From Streptomyces fuscichromogenes (GTDB lineage: Bacteria; Actinomycetota; Actinomycetes; Streptomycetales; Streptomycetaceae), in NCBI RefSeq assembly GCF_014645815.1, contig NZ_BMML01000004.1, positions 514,588-578,587 of the forward strand: a stretch of DNA of 64,000 nucleotides. The letters run 5' to 3'. Under the pieces are notes generated by a model that was not told the DNA's origin, did not search any database, and saw only the letters and a program-made list of their open reading frames with translations. Both the position numbers and the translations under genes were made by a program. This document shows positions 56,374 through 64,000 of the stretch, in pieces (position 1 is the first letter of the stretch; each line of letters begins with the position of its first letter).

Positions 56374-57411
56374 ATGCGCTACATCATCATCGGAGCAGGG
56401 GCCGTCGGCGGTGCGATCGGCGGGCGGCTGGCCGGCGCGGGACACGAGGTCGTCCTGGTGGCACGGGGCGCGCACCACGCGGCGCTGCGGGCCGACGGGC
56501 TGCGGCTGAAGGTGCCGGACGGCGAGTACACGTACCGGCTCCAGGCCGTCACCGGGCCCGGCGAACTGGGCGAACTGCGCGCGGACGACGTCCTGGTCCT
56601 CGCCGTCAAGACACAGGACACCGTGGCCGCCCTCCAGGCCTGGGGGCCGGCCCCGGTCGCCGGCGGCGGCACGGCGGCGGAGCGGCTGCCCCTGTTCTGC
56701 GCCCAGAACGGCGTGGAGGGCCAGCGCCTGGCCCTGCGTGTCTTCCGGCACGTCCACGGCGTCTGCGTCTGGCTGCCGTCGACCTTCGTCGAACCGGGCG
56801 TCGTCTCCGCCGGCGGCGCCCCGCTCACCGGCATGCTGCACCTGGGCCGCTATCCGCACGGCACCGGCGCGATTGCCCGGCTGGTCGCCGCCGACCTGGA
56901 GAAGGCGCACTTCGAGGCGCCGGTCGTGCCCGACGTGGCGCGCTGGCAGTACGCCAAGCTGCTGTCCAACCTCGGCAACGCGCTGGAGGCCGTCGCCGGG
57001 CCCATCGCCGACGACGCGGCCACGACCCTGTTCCGGCGGGTGCGGGCCGAGGGCGAGGCCGTGCTCGACGCCGCCGGCATCGCGTACGCGAGCGCTGCGG
57101 AGCAGCGGGAGCTGCGCGGCCACAAGGTGGACCTGGTCCCGCTGGACGGCGCCCCGCGCGGCGGCGGTTCCTCCTGGCAGTCCCTCAGCCGCGGCACCGG
57201 CACCATCGAGGCCGACTACCTCAACGGGGAGATCGCCCTGCTGGGCCGCCTGCACGGCGTGCCGACCCCGCTCAACGGCCTGCTCCAGCAGCTCGCCAAC
57301 ACCTTCGCGCGCGAACAGCGGGAGCCGGGCTCGCTGCCCGTCGAGGAGCTGGTCCGGCTGGCCGACGGGGCTGTCGCGTTTGTTCAAGAGGCCCGACCGG
57401 CCGCTTCCTAG
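56374..57411 (+). CDS. Ketopantoate reductase (ApbA/PanE) family protein
   Basis: 345 aa NADPH-dependent reductase family member. The Rossmann start IIIGAGAVGGAIGGRLAGAGHEVVLVARG binds the cofactor. Family motifs VLVLAVKTQDT, LFCAQNGVEGQ, ARWQYAKLLSNLGNALEAVAG (catalytic Lys) and TGTIEADYLNGEIALLGRLHGVPTPLN follow. The pattern fits the PanE fold, but true PanE in pantothenate synthesis is often shorter. Several actinobacterial paralogues act on other 2-keto acids, so I do not assign panE. GAGG precedes the ATG at 56374. Confidence 0.88.
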   Translation: MRYIIIGAGAVGGAIGGRLAGAGHEVVLVARGAHHAALRADGLRLKVPDGEYTYRLQAVTGPGELGELRADDVLVLAVKTQDTVAALQAWGPAPVAGGGTAAERLPLFCAQNGVEGQRLALRVFRHVHGVCVWLPSTFVEPGVVSAGGAPLTGMLHLGRYPHGTGAIARLVAADLEKAHFEAPVVPDVARWQYAKLLSNLGNALEAVAGPIADDAATTLFRRVRAEGEAVLDAAGIAYASAAEQRELRGHKVDLVPLDGAPRGGGSSWQSLSRGTGTIEADYLNGEIALLGRLHGVPTPLNGLLQQLANTFAREQREPGSLPVEELVRLADGAVAFVQEARPAAS

Positions 57412-57420
57412 CCTGGGGCG

Positions 57421-58017
57421 ATGACGTACGACGACCCGAAGCTCCTGCACACGTACATGACCGAATGCGCCGCCGAGGCGGCCCGTGTCGCCCGCGGCGT
57501 CCCGGCGGCACGGCTCGGCGACCCCACCCACTGCCCCGACTGGGACGTCCGGGCCCTGGTCAACCACTGGGTCCTCTACACCTCCCACGGCCTGGAGCAC
57601 CGCGCCCTGCGCAGGCAGCTCCCCGAGGAGCTGACGGCCCGCGACTTCACCGAGGACCCCGACTGGCCCGCGGCCTACGCGGCTCAGCTGGACCGTGCCG
57701 TCGCGGCCTGGGCCGACCCGGCGGTGTGGGAGGGCGAGGTGGACCTGGGCATGGCGAAGATGCCCGCCGTCCAGATCGCCTCGATGGTCGTCAAGGAGAC
57801 GGCGGTGCACGGCTGGGACGTCGCCGCCGCCACCGGCGGACGGTTCCACGTCTCCGACGGCACCGCCCGCTTCGTCCTCGACGTGGTCGAGCGGCACGGC
57901 GACCTCTACCGCCAGTACGACGGCTTCGCCGCCCCGGTGCCGGTGCCGGACGACGCCCCGGTCTTCGACCGCGCGCTCGCCGCCAGCGGGCGGGACCCCC
58001 GGCTCGCCCAGGGCTGA
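57421..58017 (+). CDS. TIGR03086-type metal-binding (DinB/maleylpyruvate isomerase N-terminal fold) protein
   Basis: 198 aa cytoplasmic four-helix protein. The metal-site histidines are in HCPDWDVRALVNHWVLY and VVKETAVHGWDVAAATG. The family resembles mycothiol-dependent isomerases and DinB-like transferases, which suggests a thiol-dependent function; the substrate is unknown. TAGCCT (57409-57414) overlaps the previous stop codon and ends 6 nt before the ATG, so the gene may also have its own leaderless promoter. Confidence 0.85.
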   Translation: MTYDDPKLLHTYMTECAAEAARVARGVPAARLGDPTHCPDWDVRALVNHWVLYTSHGLEHRALRRQLPEELTARDFTEDPDWPAAYAAQLDRAVAAWADPAVWEGEVDLGMAKMPAVQIASMVVKETAVHGWDVAAATGGRFHVSDGTARFVLDVVERHGDLYRQYDGFAAPVPVPDDAPVFDRALAASGRDPRLAQG

Positions 58018-58023
58018 GCGGAT

Positions 58024-58059
58024 ACGGCTCCGGTCAACTGCCGGACAGCGCGGAGCCGT
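58024..58059 (+). terminator. Hairpin after the TIGR03086-type gene
   Basis: ACGGCTCCG (58024-58032) pairs perfectly with CGGAGCCGT (58051-58059), directly after the stop at 58017. Confidence 0.65.
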
Positions 58060-58169
58060 TGCGTGCTGAACCGGTAAAGCCCCTGGTGTGACATGTTCGC
58101 CGTACCCGACGCAGAAGTAAGAGCCGGCCACGACAGGGACGCTCGCGAGAGCCGTGCCGTGGGCCGGCC

Positions 58170-58210
58170 GTTCGCGGTCCGACGGCACAGGGGAGCGCCG
58201 GACCGCGAAC
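58170..58210 (-). terminator. Hairpin after the sulfur-operon chelatase gene
   Basis: GTTCGCGGTCCG (58170-58181) pairs perfectly with CGGACCGCGAAC (58199-58210). It lies 28 bp beyond the stop of the leftward gene. Confidence 0.65.
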
Positions 58211-58237
58211 AACCGGGCCCGTCGCTCAGGCCGTCGC

Positions 58238-58987
58238 TCAGGCTCCGACGGCCGCCAGGGCCGGGGTGCGCGCCGCGTCGTACCGCTCCAGCAGCACCCG
58301 CGCCACCTCCGGCGCCGGGCCGAGCACCTCGGCCAGCACGTCCGCCTCCGCCGCGCCCCGGGCGATCCGGTCGGGCAGGAAGCCGGGGGCGAGGACGTAA
58401 GGGGCCACCGCGACCCGGGCGCAGCCCAGCTCCCGGAGCTCGCGCACCGCTTCCTCGGTGCGGGGCAGCGACGCGGAGGCGAACGCCGGCCGCACGGCGT
58501 GCCAGCCGGTGTGCCGCCACTCCCGCGCGATGTCCGCGATCACCGCGATCGCCTCCGGGTCGCTGGACCCGGCCGAGGCCAGCACGACCCCGGTCGAGGA
58601 CTTGTCGGCGGCCGTCAGCCCCGCCTCGTACAGCCGCCGTTCCAGGGCCGACAGGAGCAGCGGGGACGGGCCGAGCACGTCCGCCTGCCGGATGCGCAGC
58701 CGCGGCGGCGCGTCCCGCAGGACGGCGGGGATGTCCGCCTTCGCGTGGAACGCGCGGGTGAGCAGCAGCGGGAGGGCCACGACATCGCGCACGCCCTCCG
58801 CCGCCAGCGACTCCAGCACCCCGTGCACGGAGGGGATGTTGAAGTCCAGGAAGCCGGTCTCCACACGCAGCCCCGGCCGCAGCGACCGCACCCGCCGCAC
58901 CAGGGCGTGCACGGTCGCGGCATGCCGTGGATCACGGCTGCCGTGGGCGATCACCACGAGAACGGGGCGGACCGGCTTGCTGTACAT
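58238..58987 (-). CDS. Sirohydrochlorin chelatase (CbiX/SirB-type)
   Basis: 249 aa enzyme that inserts metal into sirohydrochlorin; with Fe2+ it makes siroheme, the cofactor of sulfite reductase. It has two tandem CbiX repeats: VLVVIAHGSRDPRHAATVHALVRRVR with the catalytic His, then ALPLLLTRAFHAKADIPAVL with the second. The C-terminal half (VVLASAGSSDPEAIAVIADIA, VAVAPYVLAPGFLPDRIARGA) is the degenerate partner repeat. The ATG at 58987 is 5 bp from the ssuC stop, with GAGG upstream, so it is the last gene of the sulfur operon. The metal (Fe or Co) is inferred from the sulfur context. Confidence 0.9.
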   Translation of the reverse strand: MYSKPVRPVLVVIAHGSRDPRHAATVHALVRRVRSLRPGLRVETGFLDFNIPSVHGVLESLAAEGVRDVVALPLLLTRAFHAKADIPAVLRDAPPRLRIRQADVLGPSPLLLSALERRLYEAGLTAADKSSTGVVLASAGSSDPEAIAVIADIAREWRHTGWHAVRPAFASASLPRTEEAVRELRELGCARVAVAPYVLAPGFLPDRIARGAAEADVLAEVLGPAPEVARVLLERYDAARTPALAAVGA

Positions 58988-58992
58988 GGACC

Positions 58993-59871
58993 TCAGCTCT
59001 TCACCAGCAGACCTCGGCTGCGCAGCACCCACCGCTCCAGCGGACTGAAGATCAGCAGGTCGATCGCGATACCGACGAACAGGATCAGGATGATCGCCTC
59101 GAACACCATCGCCATGTCGCTGGCGGTGCGCGCGTTCTCCAGGAGCTGGCCGAGTCCCACGCCCAGGTCGGGGAAGCTCGCGATGATCTCCGCCGCCATC
59201 AGCGAGCGCCAGGAGAACGCCCAGCCCTGCTTCAGACCCGCCACATAGCCGGGCATGGCGGCCGGCAGCACGACGTGCCAGATGCCCTTGACGCCGGTCG
59301 CGCCCATGGTGCGCCCGGCCCGCAGGAACAGCGGCGGCACCTGGTCGACACCGGACACCAGGCCGTTGGCGATGGAGGGGACCGCGCCGAGCAGGATCAC
59401 GGCGTACATCATCGAGTTGTTCAGGCCCAGCCAGATCACGGCCGGCGGCACCCAGGCCACCGACGGCAGCGACTGGAGGCCGGACAGGATCGGGCCGATC
59501 GCCGCGCGCACGAACTTCACCCGGGCCACCAGCAGCCCCAGCGGGGTGCCGATGGCGAGCGCGAAGAGGAAGCCGAGCAGACCGCGGCTGACGCTGGTCC
59601 AGATGTAGCCGAGCAGGTCGCCCTTGAGCCAGGCGTCCTTGAACGCGTCGCCCACCGCGGTCGGCGAGGGCAGCTTGGACGGGTCGTCGACGACCGGGAC
59701 GAGGAGCGTCCAGGCCACGAGGACCACGGCGAGCGCGATGATCGGCGGCAGGATCTTGCTGGTGAAGGTCTGGCGGAAGGTCGGGCGGCTGGTGGCCGTC
59801 GTCTCCAGGGCGTCGAGGCCGGCCTCGACACTTCCGGCGTCCTTGGCCGGCGTCGTCTCAGTGCTGGCCAT
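58993..59871 (-). CDS. ssuC: Aliphatic sulfonate ABC transporter permease
   Basis: 292 aa inner-membrane permease of the nitrate/sulfonate/taurine family. It has six hydrophobic segments. The EAA-like loop FLRAGRTMGATGVKGIWHVVLPAAMPGYVAGLKQGWAFSWRSLMAAEI and the early LPSVAWVPPAVIWLGLNN are typical of SsuC/TauC/NrtB. It starts 14 bp inside the end of ssuB, so translation is coupled. Substrate (sulfonate rather than nitrate) is inferred from cysDN next door. Confidence 0.9.
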   Translation of the reverse strand: MASTETTPAKDAGSVEAGLDALETTATSRPTFRQTFTSKILPPIIALAVVLVAWTLLVPVVDDPSKLPSPTAVGDAFKDAWLKGDLLGYIWTSVSRGLLGFLFALAIGTPLGLLVARVKFVRAAIGPILSGLQSLPSVAWVPPAVIWLGLNNSMMYAVILLGAVPSIANGLVSGVDQVPPLFLRAGRTMGATGVKGIWHVVLPAAMPGYVAGLKQGWAFSWRSLMAAEIIASFPDLGVGLGQLLENARTASDMAMVFEAIILILFVGIAIDLLIFSPLERWVLRSRGLLVKS

Positions 59872-60643
59872 GGCGGCGGATCTCCCCACGCAGTACATCG
59901 GTGATCTCAAGGGACAGTTCGGCCACGGGCGCGTCCTCGATACGGCGCGGCTGCGGTATGCCGACCTCCCACTCACGGGCTATCCGGCCCGGCCGGGACG
60001 ACAGCAGGATCACCCGCTGGGCGAGCCGCACCGCCTCCCGCACGTTGTGCGTGACGAACAGGACGGAGACGCCGGTCTCCTGCCAGATCCGGGTCAGCTC
60101 GTCGTGCAGCACGTCCCGGGTGATGGCGTCCAGGGCCGAGAACGGCTCGTCCATCAGCAGGAGTCTGCTCTCCTGGGCGAGCGCGCGGGCCAGCGCGGCC
60201 CGCTGGCGCATACCACCGGACAGCTCGTGGACGCGCTTGTCGTACGCGCCCTTCAGCCGGACCAGTTCGAGCAGCTGCTCGGCCTTGTCCCGGCGGTCGT
60301 TCTTGGCGACTCCCCTGAGCTTCAGGGCGAGTTCGATGTTCTTGCCCGCGGTCAGCCACGGGAAGAGGGCGTGCTCCTGGAACATCAGGGCGGGCCGCCC
60401 GTCCGTCGCGATGGAGCCCGTGGTGGGCCGGTCGAGCCCGGCCACCAGGTTCAGCAGCGTGGACTTGCCGCAGCCCGAGGCCCCCAGGAGGGTGACGAAC
60501 TCACCCGGCGCGACATCGAGGGTGATGTCGTCCAGGACGAGCTGCTGTCCGCCCGGGGTCGCGAAGGACTTCGAGACATGCTCAAGGCGTGCCGCGTACT
60601 CGACCGACTCGTCGGCCTTGGCGAGTGTCGTGGTCGTGGCCAT
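59858..60643 (-). CDS. ssuB: Aliphatic sulfonate ABC transporter ATPase
   Basis: 261 aa cytoplasmic ATPase. The ATG at 60643 has AGGAGG 8 nt upstream. Walker A GASGCGKST, Q-loop FQEHALFPWLTAGKNI, signature LSGGMRQRAALARALA, Walker B LLLMDEPFSALD and the H-loop VTHNVREAV are all intact. The sequence is that of the nitrate/sulfonate/taurine ABC ATPases. It lies between ssuA (35-nt gap) and ssuC (overlap). Confidence 0.93.
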   Translation of the reverse strand: MATTTTLAKADESVEYAARLEHVSKSFATPGGQQLVLDDITLDVAPGEFVTLLGASGCGKSTLLNLVAGLDRPTTGSIATDGRPALMFQEHALFPWLTAGKNIELALKLRGVAKNDRRDKAEQLLELVRLKGAYDKRVHELSGGMRQRAALARALAQESRLLLMDEPFSALDAITRDVLHDELTRIWQETGVSVLFVTHNVREAVRLAQRVILLSSRPGRIAREWEVGIPQPRRIEDAPVAELSLEITDVLRGEIRRHGQH

Positions 60644-60678
60644 GGTCGTCACCTCCTGGGAACTCGTCGGGACCGGGA

Positions 60679-61788
60679 TCAGCTGCTGCCGAGACCCGCG
60701 GCGCTGACCGTGCTCGCGCCGTCGGCCTTCAGCACCTTGTTGAGGAGCGTCAGGTCGTAGATGTTCTTCAGCAGCGGGTCGGTGAGCAGACCGGCCTTGA
60801 CGGCGTGCTGCGCCTCGGTGTTGAGCGTGGAGGCCAGCGGGTCGTCGGTGAACTGGATGGACGACCAGGCCGAGTTCAGGACGTCGTCGGGCAGCGCCTT
60901 GCCGGAGTCGACCGCCAGCTGCTTGTTGGCCGAGGCCTTCGCGGCGTCCGGGTTGGCGTTGATCCACTTGTTGGTCTCGACCGAGCCCTTGAGGACCGCC
61001 TCGACGACCTTCGGGTGCTCCTTGAGGAACTTCTGCGACACGATGATGTTCGTGATCACGAACTTCTTGTCGGGCCACAGCGTGGACTCGTCGAGCAGCA
61101 CCTTGCCGCCCTCGGCGACCAGCTTGGACGCGGTCGGCTCCGGCACCCAGGCGCCGTCGATGGAACCGGCCTTGAAGGCGTCCGGGGTGATCTTGTTGTC
61201 GGTGCGGACGACCGTGACGTCACCCTTGCCGCTCTGCGCGTCGACCTTCCAGCCCTGGTCGGCGACCCAGTTGAGGAACGCCACGTCCTGCGTGTTGCCC
61301 AGCTGAGGCGTCGCGATCTTCTTGCCCTTGACGTCCGCCAGCGACTTGATCTTCTTCGGGTTGACGACCAGCTTCACGCCGCCGGACGCCGAACCGCCGA
61401 TGATCTTCAGGTCGGTGCCGTTGGACTTGGTGTAGCCGTTGATCGCCGGGGAGGGGCCGATCCAGCCGATGTCGATCGAGCCGGAGTTGAGCGCCTCGAT
61501 CTCGGACGGGCCCGCGTTGAAGACGGCGTACTTCGCCGTGGTGGCGCCGAGCTCCTTCTGGAAGAAGCCCTTCTGGTTGCCGACCAGCGCGGTCGCGTGG
61601 GTCAGGTTGCCGAAGTAGCCGATCTTGACGGAGTCGAGACCGTCGATCTTCTTGGCTCCGGCGGCGACCTTGGCGGTGTCGGTCTTGTCGGAGTCCGACC
61701 CGTACCCGCAGGCGGCGAGCGTGAGCAAGGGGAGCGCGGCGAACGCGGCTATGCCGCGGCGAAGGAGGGCTGAGCGGTTGACAGGCAC
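60679..61788 (-). CDS. ssuA: Aliphatic sulfonate-binding lipoprotein
   Basis: 369 aa lipoprotein. I chose the GTG at 61788 because AGAGGAAAG lies 7 nt upstream. The signal peptide ends in the lipobox LTLAAC. The mature domain is the SsuA/NMT1-like type: VKIGYFGNLTHATALVGNQKGFFQKELG, FNAGPSEIEALNSGSIDIGWIGPSPAINGY, IIGGSASGGVKLVV and PQLGNTQDVAFLNWV. The final region (AEVHKVLKADGASTV-like) completes a normal length. Delivers sulfonates to SsuBC. Downstream of cysN and the short frame at 61914-62018, probably in one transcript. Confidence 0.92.
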   Translation of the reverse strand: MPVNRSALLRRGIAAFAALPLLTLAACGYGSDSDKTDTAKVAAGAKKIDGLDSVKIGYFGNLTHATALVGNQKGFFQKELGATTAKYAVFNAGPSEIEALNSGSIDIGWIGPSPAINGYTKSNGTDLKIIGGSASGGVKLVVNPKKIKSLADVKGKKIATPQLGNTQDVAFLNWVADQGWKVDAQSGKGDVTVVRTDNKITPDAFKAGSIDGAWVPEPTASKLVAEGGKVLLDESTLWPDKKFVITNIIVSQKFLKEHPKVVEAVLKGSVETNKWINANPDAAKASANKQLAVDSGKALPDDVLNSAWSSIQFTDDPLASTLNTEAQHAVKAGLLTDPLLKNIYDLTLLNKVLKADGASTVSAAGLGSS

Positions 61789-61913
61789 GGGAGGCTTTCC
61801 TCTCGTTGGCCCGGCGGTCACGGTCTCTCAGGTCGTGGCCGGGAGGTCGGCAGGTCTTCGTCGCATCCGGGACGTCGGGTGGGGGGTGAGGGCGCGCAAG
61901 CGGTGCGCGTACG

Positions 61914-62018
61914 TCAACGCACACATCGCGCCACCCCGCCCTGCCCGCTGCCGAGGGCGCCGCTGCCGACGCGGCCGCCCTCCTTCGCGAACGTCGAGTA
62001 GACGTCGGTCATCGTCAT
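61914..62018 (-). CDS. Candidate 34-aa small ORF directly after cysN
   Basis: ATG two nt after the cysN TGA, reading MTMTDVYSTFAKEGGRVGSG and 14 more residues, ending CVR. No family is recognised and the ribosome-binding site is weak. It could be a genuine small protein of the sulfur operon, or a chance frame in the 231-bp cysN-ssuA gap. Confidence 0.3.
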   Translation of the reverse strand: MTMTDVYSTFAKEGGRVGSGALGSGQGGVARCVR

Positions 62019-62019
62019 G

Positions 62020-63351
62020 TCAGAAGTCCCAGCCGTCGTCTTCGGTCTCGTCCTTGACCGGCTCGGGGGACGCGAACGACTCGCCGACCATGCCCGCGGT
62101 GAGCGTGGTGCCGTCGGCGGGGTCGATCAGGATGAACGAGCCGGTGCGGCGCGAGTCGGCGTAGGAGTCGACCGGCAGCGGCTCGGCGGTACGGATCTTC
62201 ACCCGGCCGATGTCGTTGGCGACGAGCTGGCCCGGGTGCGGGTGCAGGGACAGGTCGTCGAGCGTGAGCCGGGACGGGATGTCCTTGACGACCGCCTTCA
62301 CCGTGCGGGTGCCGTGCTTGAGCAGCACCCGGTGCCCGACGGTCAGCGGCTGGTCGGCCACGTGGCAGACGGTCGCCTCGACGTCCTGGGTGGTCGCCGG
62401 GGCGTCCTTGGTCGGGACGATCAGGTCGCCGCGTGAGACGTCGATGTCGTCGGTGAGCAGGAGGGTCACCGACTGGGTGGTCCACGCCGTGTCGACCGGC
62501 CTGCCCAGGAGGTCGATGCCCGAGATCGTCGTGGTACGGCCGGACGGCAGGACCGTGACCGGCTCGCCGACGTGGAACGTGCCGGCCGCGATCTGCCCGG
62601 CGTAGCCCCGGTAGTCCGGGTGCTCGGCGGTCTGCGGGCGGATCACGTACTGCACGGGCAGCCGGGCGTGGCAGTGCGCCAGGTCGTGGCTGACCGGCAC
62701 GGTCTCCAGGTGTTCCAGGACGGTCGGGCCGCCGTACCAGTCCATGTTCGCGGACGGCTCCACGACGTTGTCGCCGACGAGCGCCGAGATCGGGATCGCG
62801 GTGATCTCCGGGACGCCCAGCTCGGTGGCGTACGCCGTGAACTCCTCGGCGATCCCGGCGAAGATCGACTCCTGGTAGCCGACCAGGTCCATCTTGTTGA
62901 CGGCGAGCACCACGTGCGGGACGCGCAGCAGGGCGGCGATCGCGGCATGCCGGCGGGTCTGCTCGACGACCCCGTTGCGGGCGTCGACCAGGACCACGGT
63001 CAGTTCGGCGGTGGAGGCGCCGGTGACCATGTTCCGGGTGTACTGCACGTGCCCGGGGGTGTCGGCGAGGATGAACCGGCGCCTCGGGGTGGCGAAGTAG
63101 CGGTAGGCCACGTCGATGGTGATGCCCTGCTCGCGCTCGGCGCGCAGGCCGTCGGTGAGCAGGGCCAGGTCGGGGGCGTCCTGGCCACGGTTCGCCGAGG
63201 CGCGTTCGACGGCCTCCAGCTGGTCGGCGAGGACCGACTTGGAGTCGTGCAGGAGCCGTCCGACGAGGGTGGACTTGCCGTCGTCGACGGAGCCCGCGGT
63301 CGCGAACCGCAGCAGGGTCGTCTCGGCGAGGCCGAGTTCCGTGGTGCTCAT
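62020..63351 (-). CDS. cysN: Sulfate adenylyltransferase large subunit (GTPase)
   Basis: 443 aa GTPase subunit of ATP sulfurylase; it couples GTP hydrolysis to APS formation with CysD. EF-Tu-like motifs: G1 GSVDDGKST, G3 DTPGH, G4 NKMD, plus the switch region EREQGITIDVAYRYF. Two beta-barrel domains follow. No fused APS kinase (CysC) domain is present, so cysC must be separate. The ATG is 2 nt after the cysD TAA. Operon cysD-cysN-ssuA-ssuB-ssuC-chelatase. Confidence 0.97.
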   Translation of the reverse strand: MSTTELGLAETTLLRFATAGSVDDGKSTLVGRLLHDSKSVLADQLEAVERASANRGQDAPDLALLTDGLRAEREQGITIDVAYRYFATPRRRFILADTPGHVQYTRNMVTGASTAELTVVLVDARNGVVEQTRRHAAIAALLRVPHVVLAVNKMDLVGYQESIFAGIAEEFTAYATELGVPEITAIPISALVGDNVVEPSANMDWYGGPTVLEHLETVPVSHDLAHCHARLPVQYVIRPQTAEHPDYRGYAGQIAAGTFHVGEPVTVLPSGRTTTISGIDLLGRPVDTAWTTQSVTLLLTDDIDVSRGDLIVPTKDAPATTQDVEATVCHVADQPLTVGHRVLLKHGTRTVKAVVKDIPSRLTLDDLSLHPHPGQLVANDIGRVKIRTAEPLPVDSYADSRRTGSFILIDPADGTTLTAGMVGESFASPEPVKDETEDDGWDF

Positions 63352-63353
63352 GG

Positions 63354-64000
63354 TTAGAAGTACCCCTCGCGCTTGCGGTCTTCCATCGCGGCCTCGGAGA
63401 GCTTGTCGTCGGCCCGGGTGGCGCCGCGTTCGGTGAGCCGGGAGGCGGCGATCTCGGCGATCACCTTCTCGATGCTGTCGGCGTCGGAGTCGACCGCGCC
63501 GGTGCAGGACATGTCGCCGACGGTCCGGTAGCGCACCTGGCGCTTCGCCACGCTCTCGGCCCCCTTCGGGCCGCCCCACTCGCCGGCGGTCAGCCACATC
63601 CCGCCCCGCTGGAACACCTCGCGCTCGTGCGCGAAGTAGATCTGCGGCAGTTCGATGTCCTCGCGGGCGATGTACTGCCAGACGTCCAGCTCGGTCCAGT
63701 TGGACAGGGGGAAGACGCGGACGTGCTCGCCGGGGGCGTGCCGGCCGTTGTAGAGGTTCCACAGTTCGGGGCGCTGGCGGCGCGGGTCCCACTGCGAGAA
63801 CTCGTCCCGCAGGGAGAAGACGCGCTCCTTGGCGCGGGCCTTCTCCTCGTCGCGGCGGCCGCCGCCGAAGACGGCGTCGAACTTCTCGCTCTGGATCTTC
63901 TCGGTCAGCGGCACGGTCTGGAGGGGGTTGCGGACGCCGTCGGGGCGTTCGCGCAGCACACCGCGGTCGATGTAGTCCTGTACGGAGGCCACATGGAGGC
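63354..64000 (-). CDS. cysD: Sulfate adenylyltransferase small subunit (partial, N-terminus beyond right edge)
   Basis: 215 C-terminal residues of ATP sulfurylase's catalytic subunit; the full protein is about 300 aa. The frame continues past the right edge (..LHVASVQDYID). Visible motifs: FDAVFGGGRRDEEKARAKERVFSLRDEF (nucleotide-binding), PLSNWTELDVWQYI and GRYRTVGDMSC-like substrate loop VRYRTVGDMSCTGAVDSDA. Ends REGYF then TAA, a rare stop in this genome, 2 nt before cysN. Confidence 0.96.
   Translation of the reverse strand, partial: LHVASVQDYIDRGVLRERPDGVRNPLQTVPLTEKIQSEKFDAVFGGGRRDEEKARAKERVFSLRDEFSQWDPRRQRPELWNLYNGRHAPGEHVRVFPLSNWTELDVWQYIAREDIELPQIYFAHEREVFQRGGMWLTAGEWGGPKGAESVAKRQVRYRTVGDMSCTGAVDSDADSIEKVIAEIAASRLTERGATRADDKLSEAAMEDRKREGYF

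Overview
This window is high-GC actinobacterial DNA and almost certainly comes from a Streptomyces chromosome arm or core-arm boundary. Third codon positions are strongly G/C and many starts are GTG. Several promoters look leaderless (a TAnnnT hexamer 6-7 nt before the start codon). TTA codons are almost absent: I found three in all recognised genes. The content is also typical of the genus: geosmin synthase, a gamma-butyrolactone-receptor paralogue very like CprB, an SSI-type protease inhibitor, a DUF6230/DUF6114 pair, and a SAV2148-type HEPN protein.

Layout. 0-8.4 kb: a nitrate/nitrite-sensing (NIT) histidine kinase truncated by the left edge, an OpuC/ProX-like betaine-binding lipoprotein, a histidine-ammonia-lyase homologue that lacks the normal Ala-Ser-Gly cofactor motif, an MFS exporter, a TerB protein, a short BMP-like secreted protein and a mycosin-like S8 protease. 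8.4-20 kb: a 3642-residue Sec-exported RHS/YD-repeat protein with four LamG-like modules. It ends in a compositionally atypical papain-fold toxin tip and is followed, with a 4-nt overlap, by a small candidate immunity gene. The RHS gene and the S8 protease are divergent from a shared promoter region with a perfect inverted repeat. 20-24 kb: DUF6114/DUF6230 operon, a secreted protein with a large 5' leader hairpin, and a membrane-anchored AA10 lytic polysaccharide monooxygenase. 24-30 kb: the cprB-like regulator with an autoregulatory-element palindrome and a TTA codon at position 5, an ARMT1/DUF89 phosphatase, a cytochrome P450 and the bifunctional geosmin synthase.

30-49 kb: PDZ protein, Xaa-Pro peptidase, two APH-fold kinases (one at 49 kb), trehalose/glycogen genes treZ, treY and glgX, a DUF1707-FHA protein, two M14 carboxypeptidases (one overlapping an SSI-type inhibitor gene), a two-gene amine-oxidase cassette, the HEPN protein and a DnaQ-type exonuclease. 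50-64 kb: a sugar ABC importer without its own ATPase (permease-permease-binding protein), an MMPL transporter, three small housekeeping-type genes, and a leftward sulfur cluster cysD-cysN-ssuA-ssuB-ssuC-sirohydrochlorin chelatase, with cysD cut by the right edge.

Functional links. glgX, treY and treZ together convert glycogen to trehalose. cysDN makes APS, ssuABC imports sulfonates, and the CbiX-type chelatase can supply siroheme for sulfite reductase. The RHS protein, the cprB-like gene and one sugar permease carry TTA codons, so their translation is expected to depend on the bldA tRNA and be coupled to development. The observations most worth following up are the exported RHS toxin/immunity locus with its divergent protease, the cofactor-motif-less HAL homologue beside a betaine-binding lipoprotein, the altered topaquinone motif in the minimal amine oxidase, and the M14/SSI overlap.
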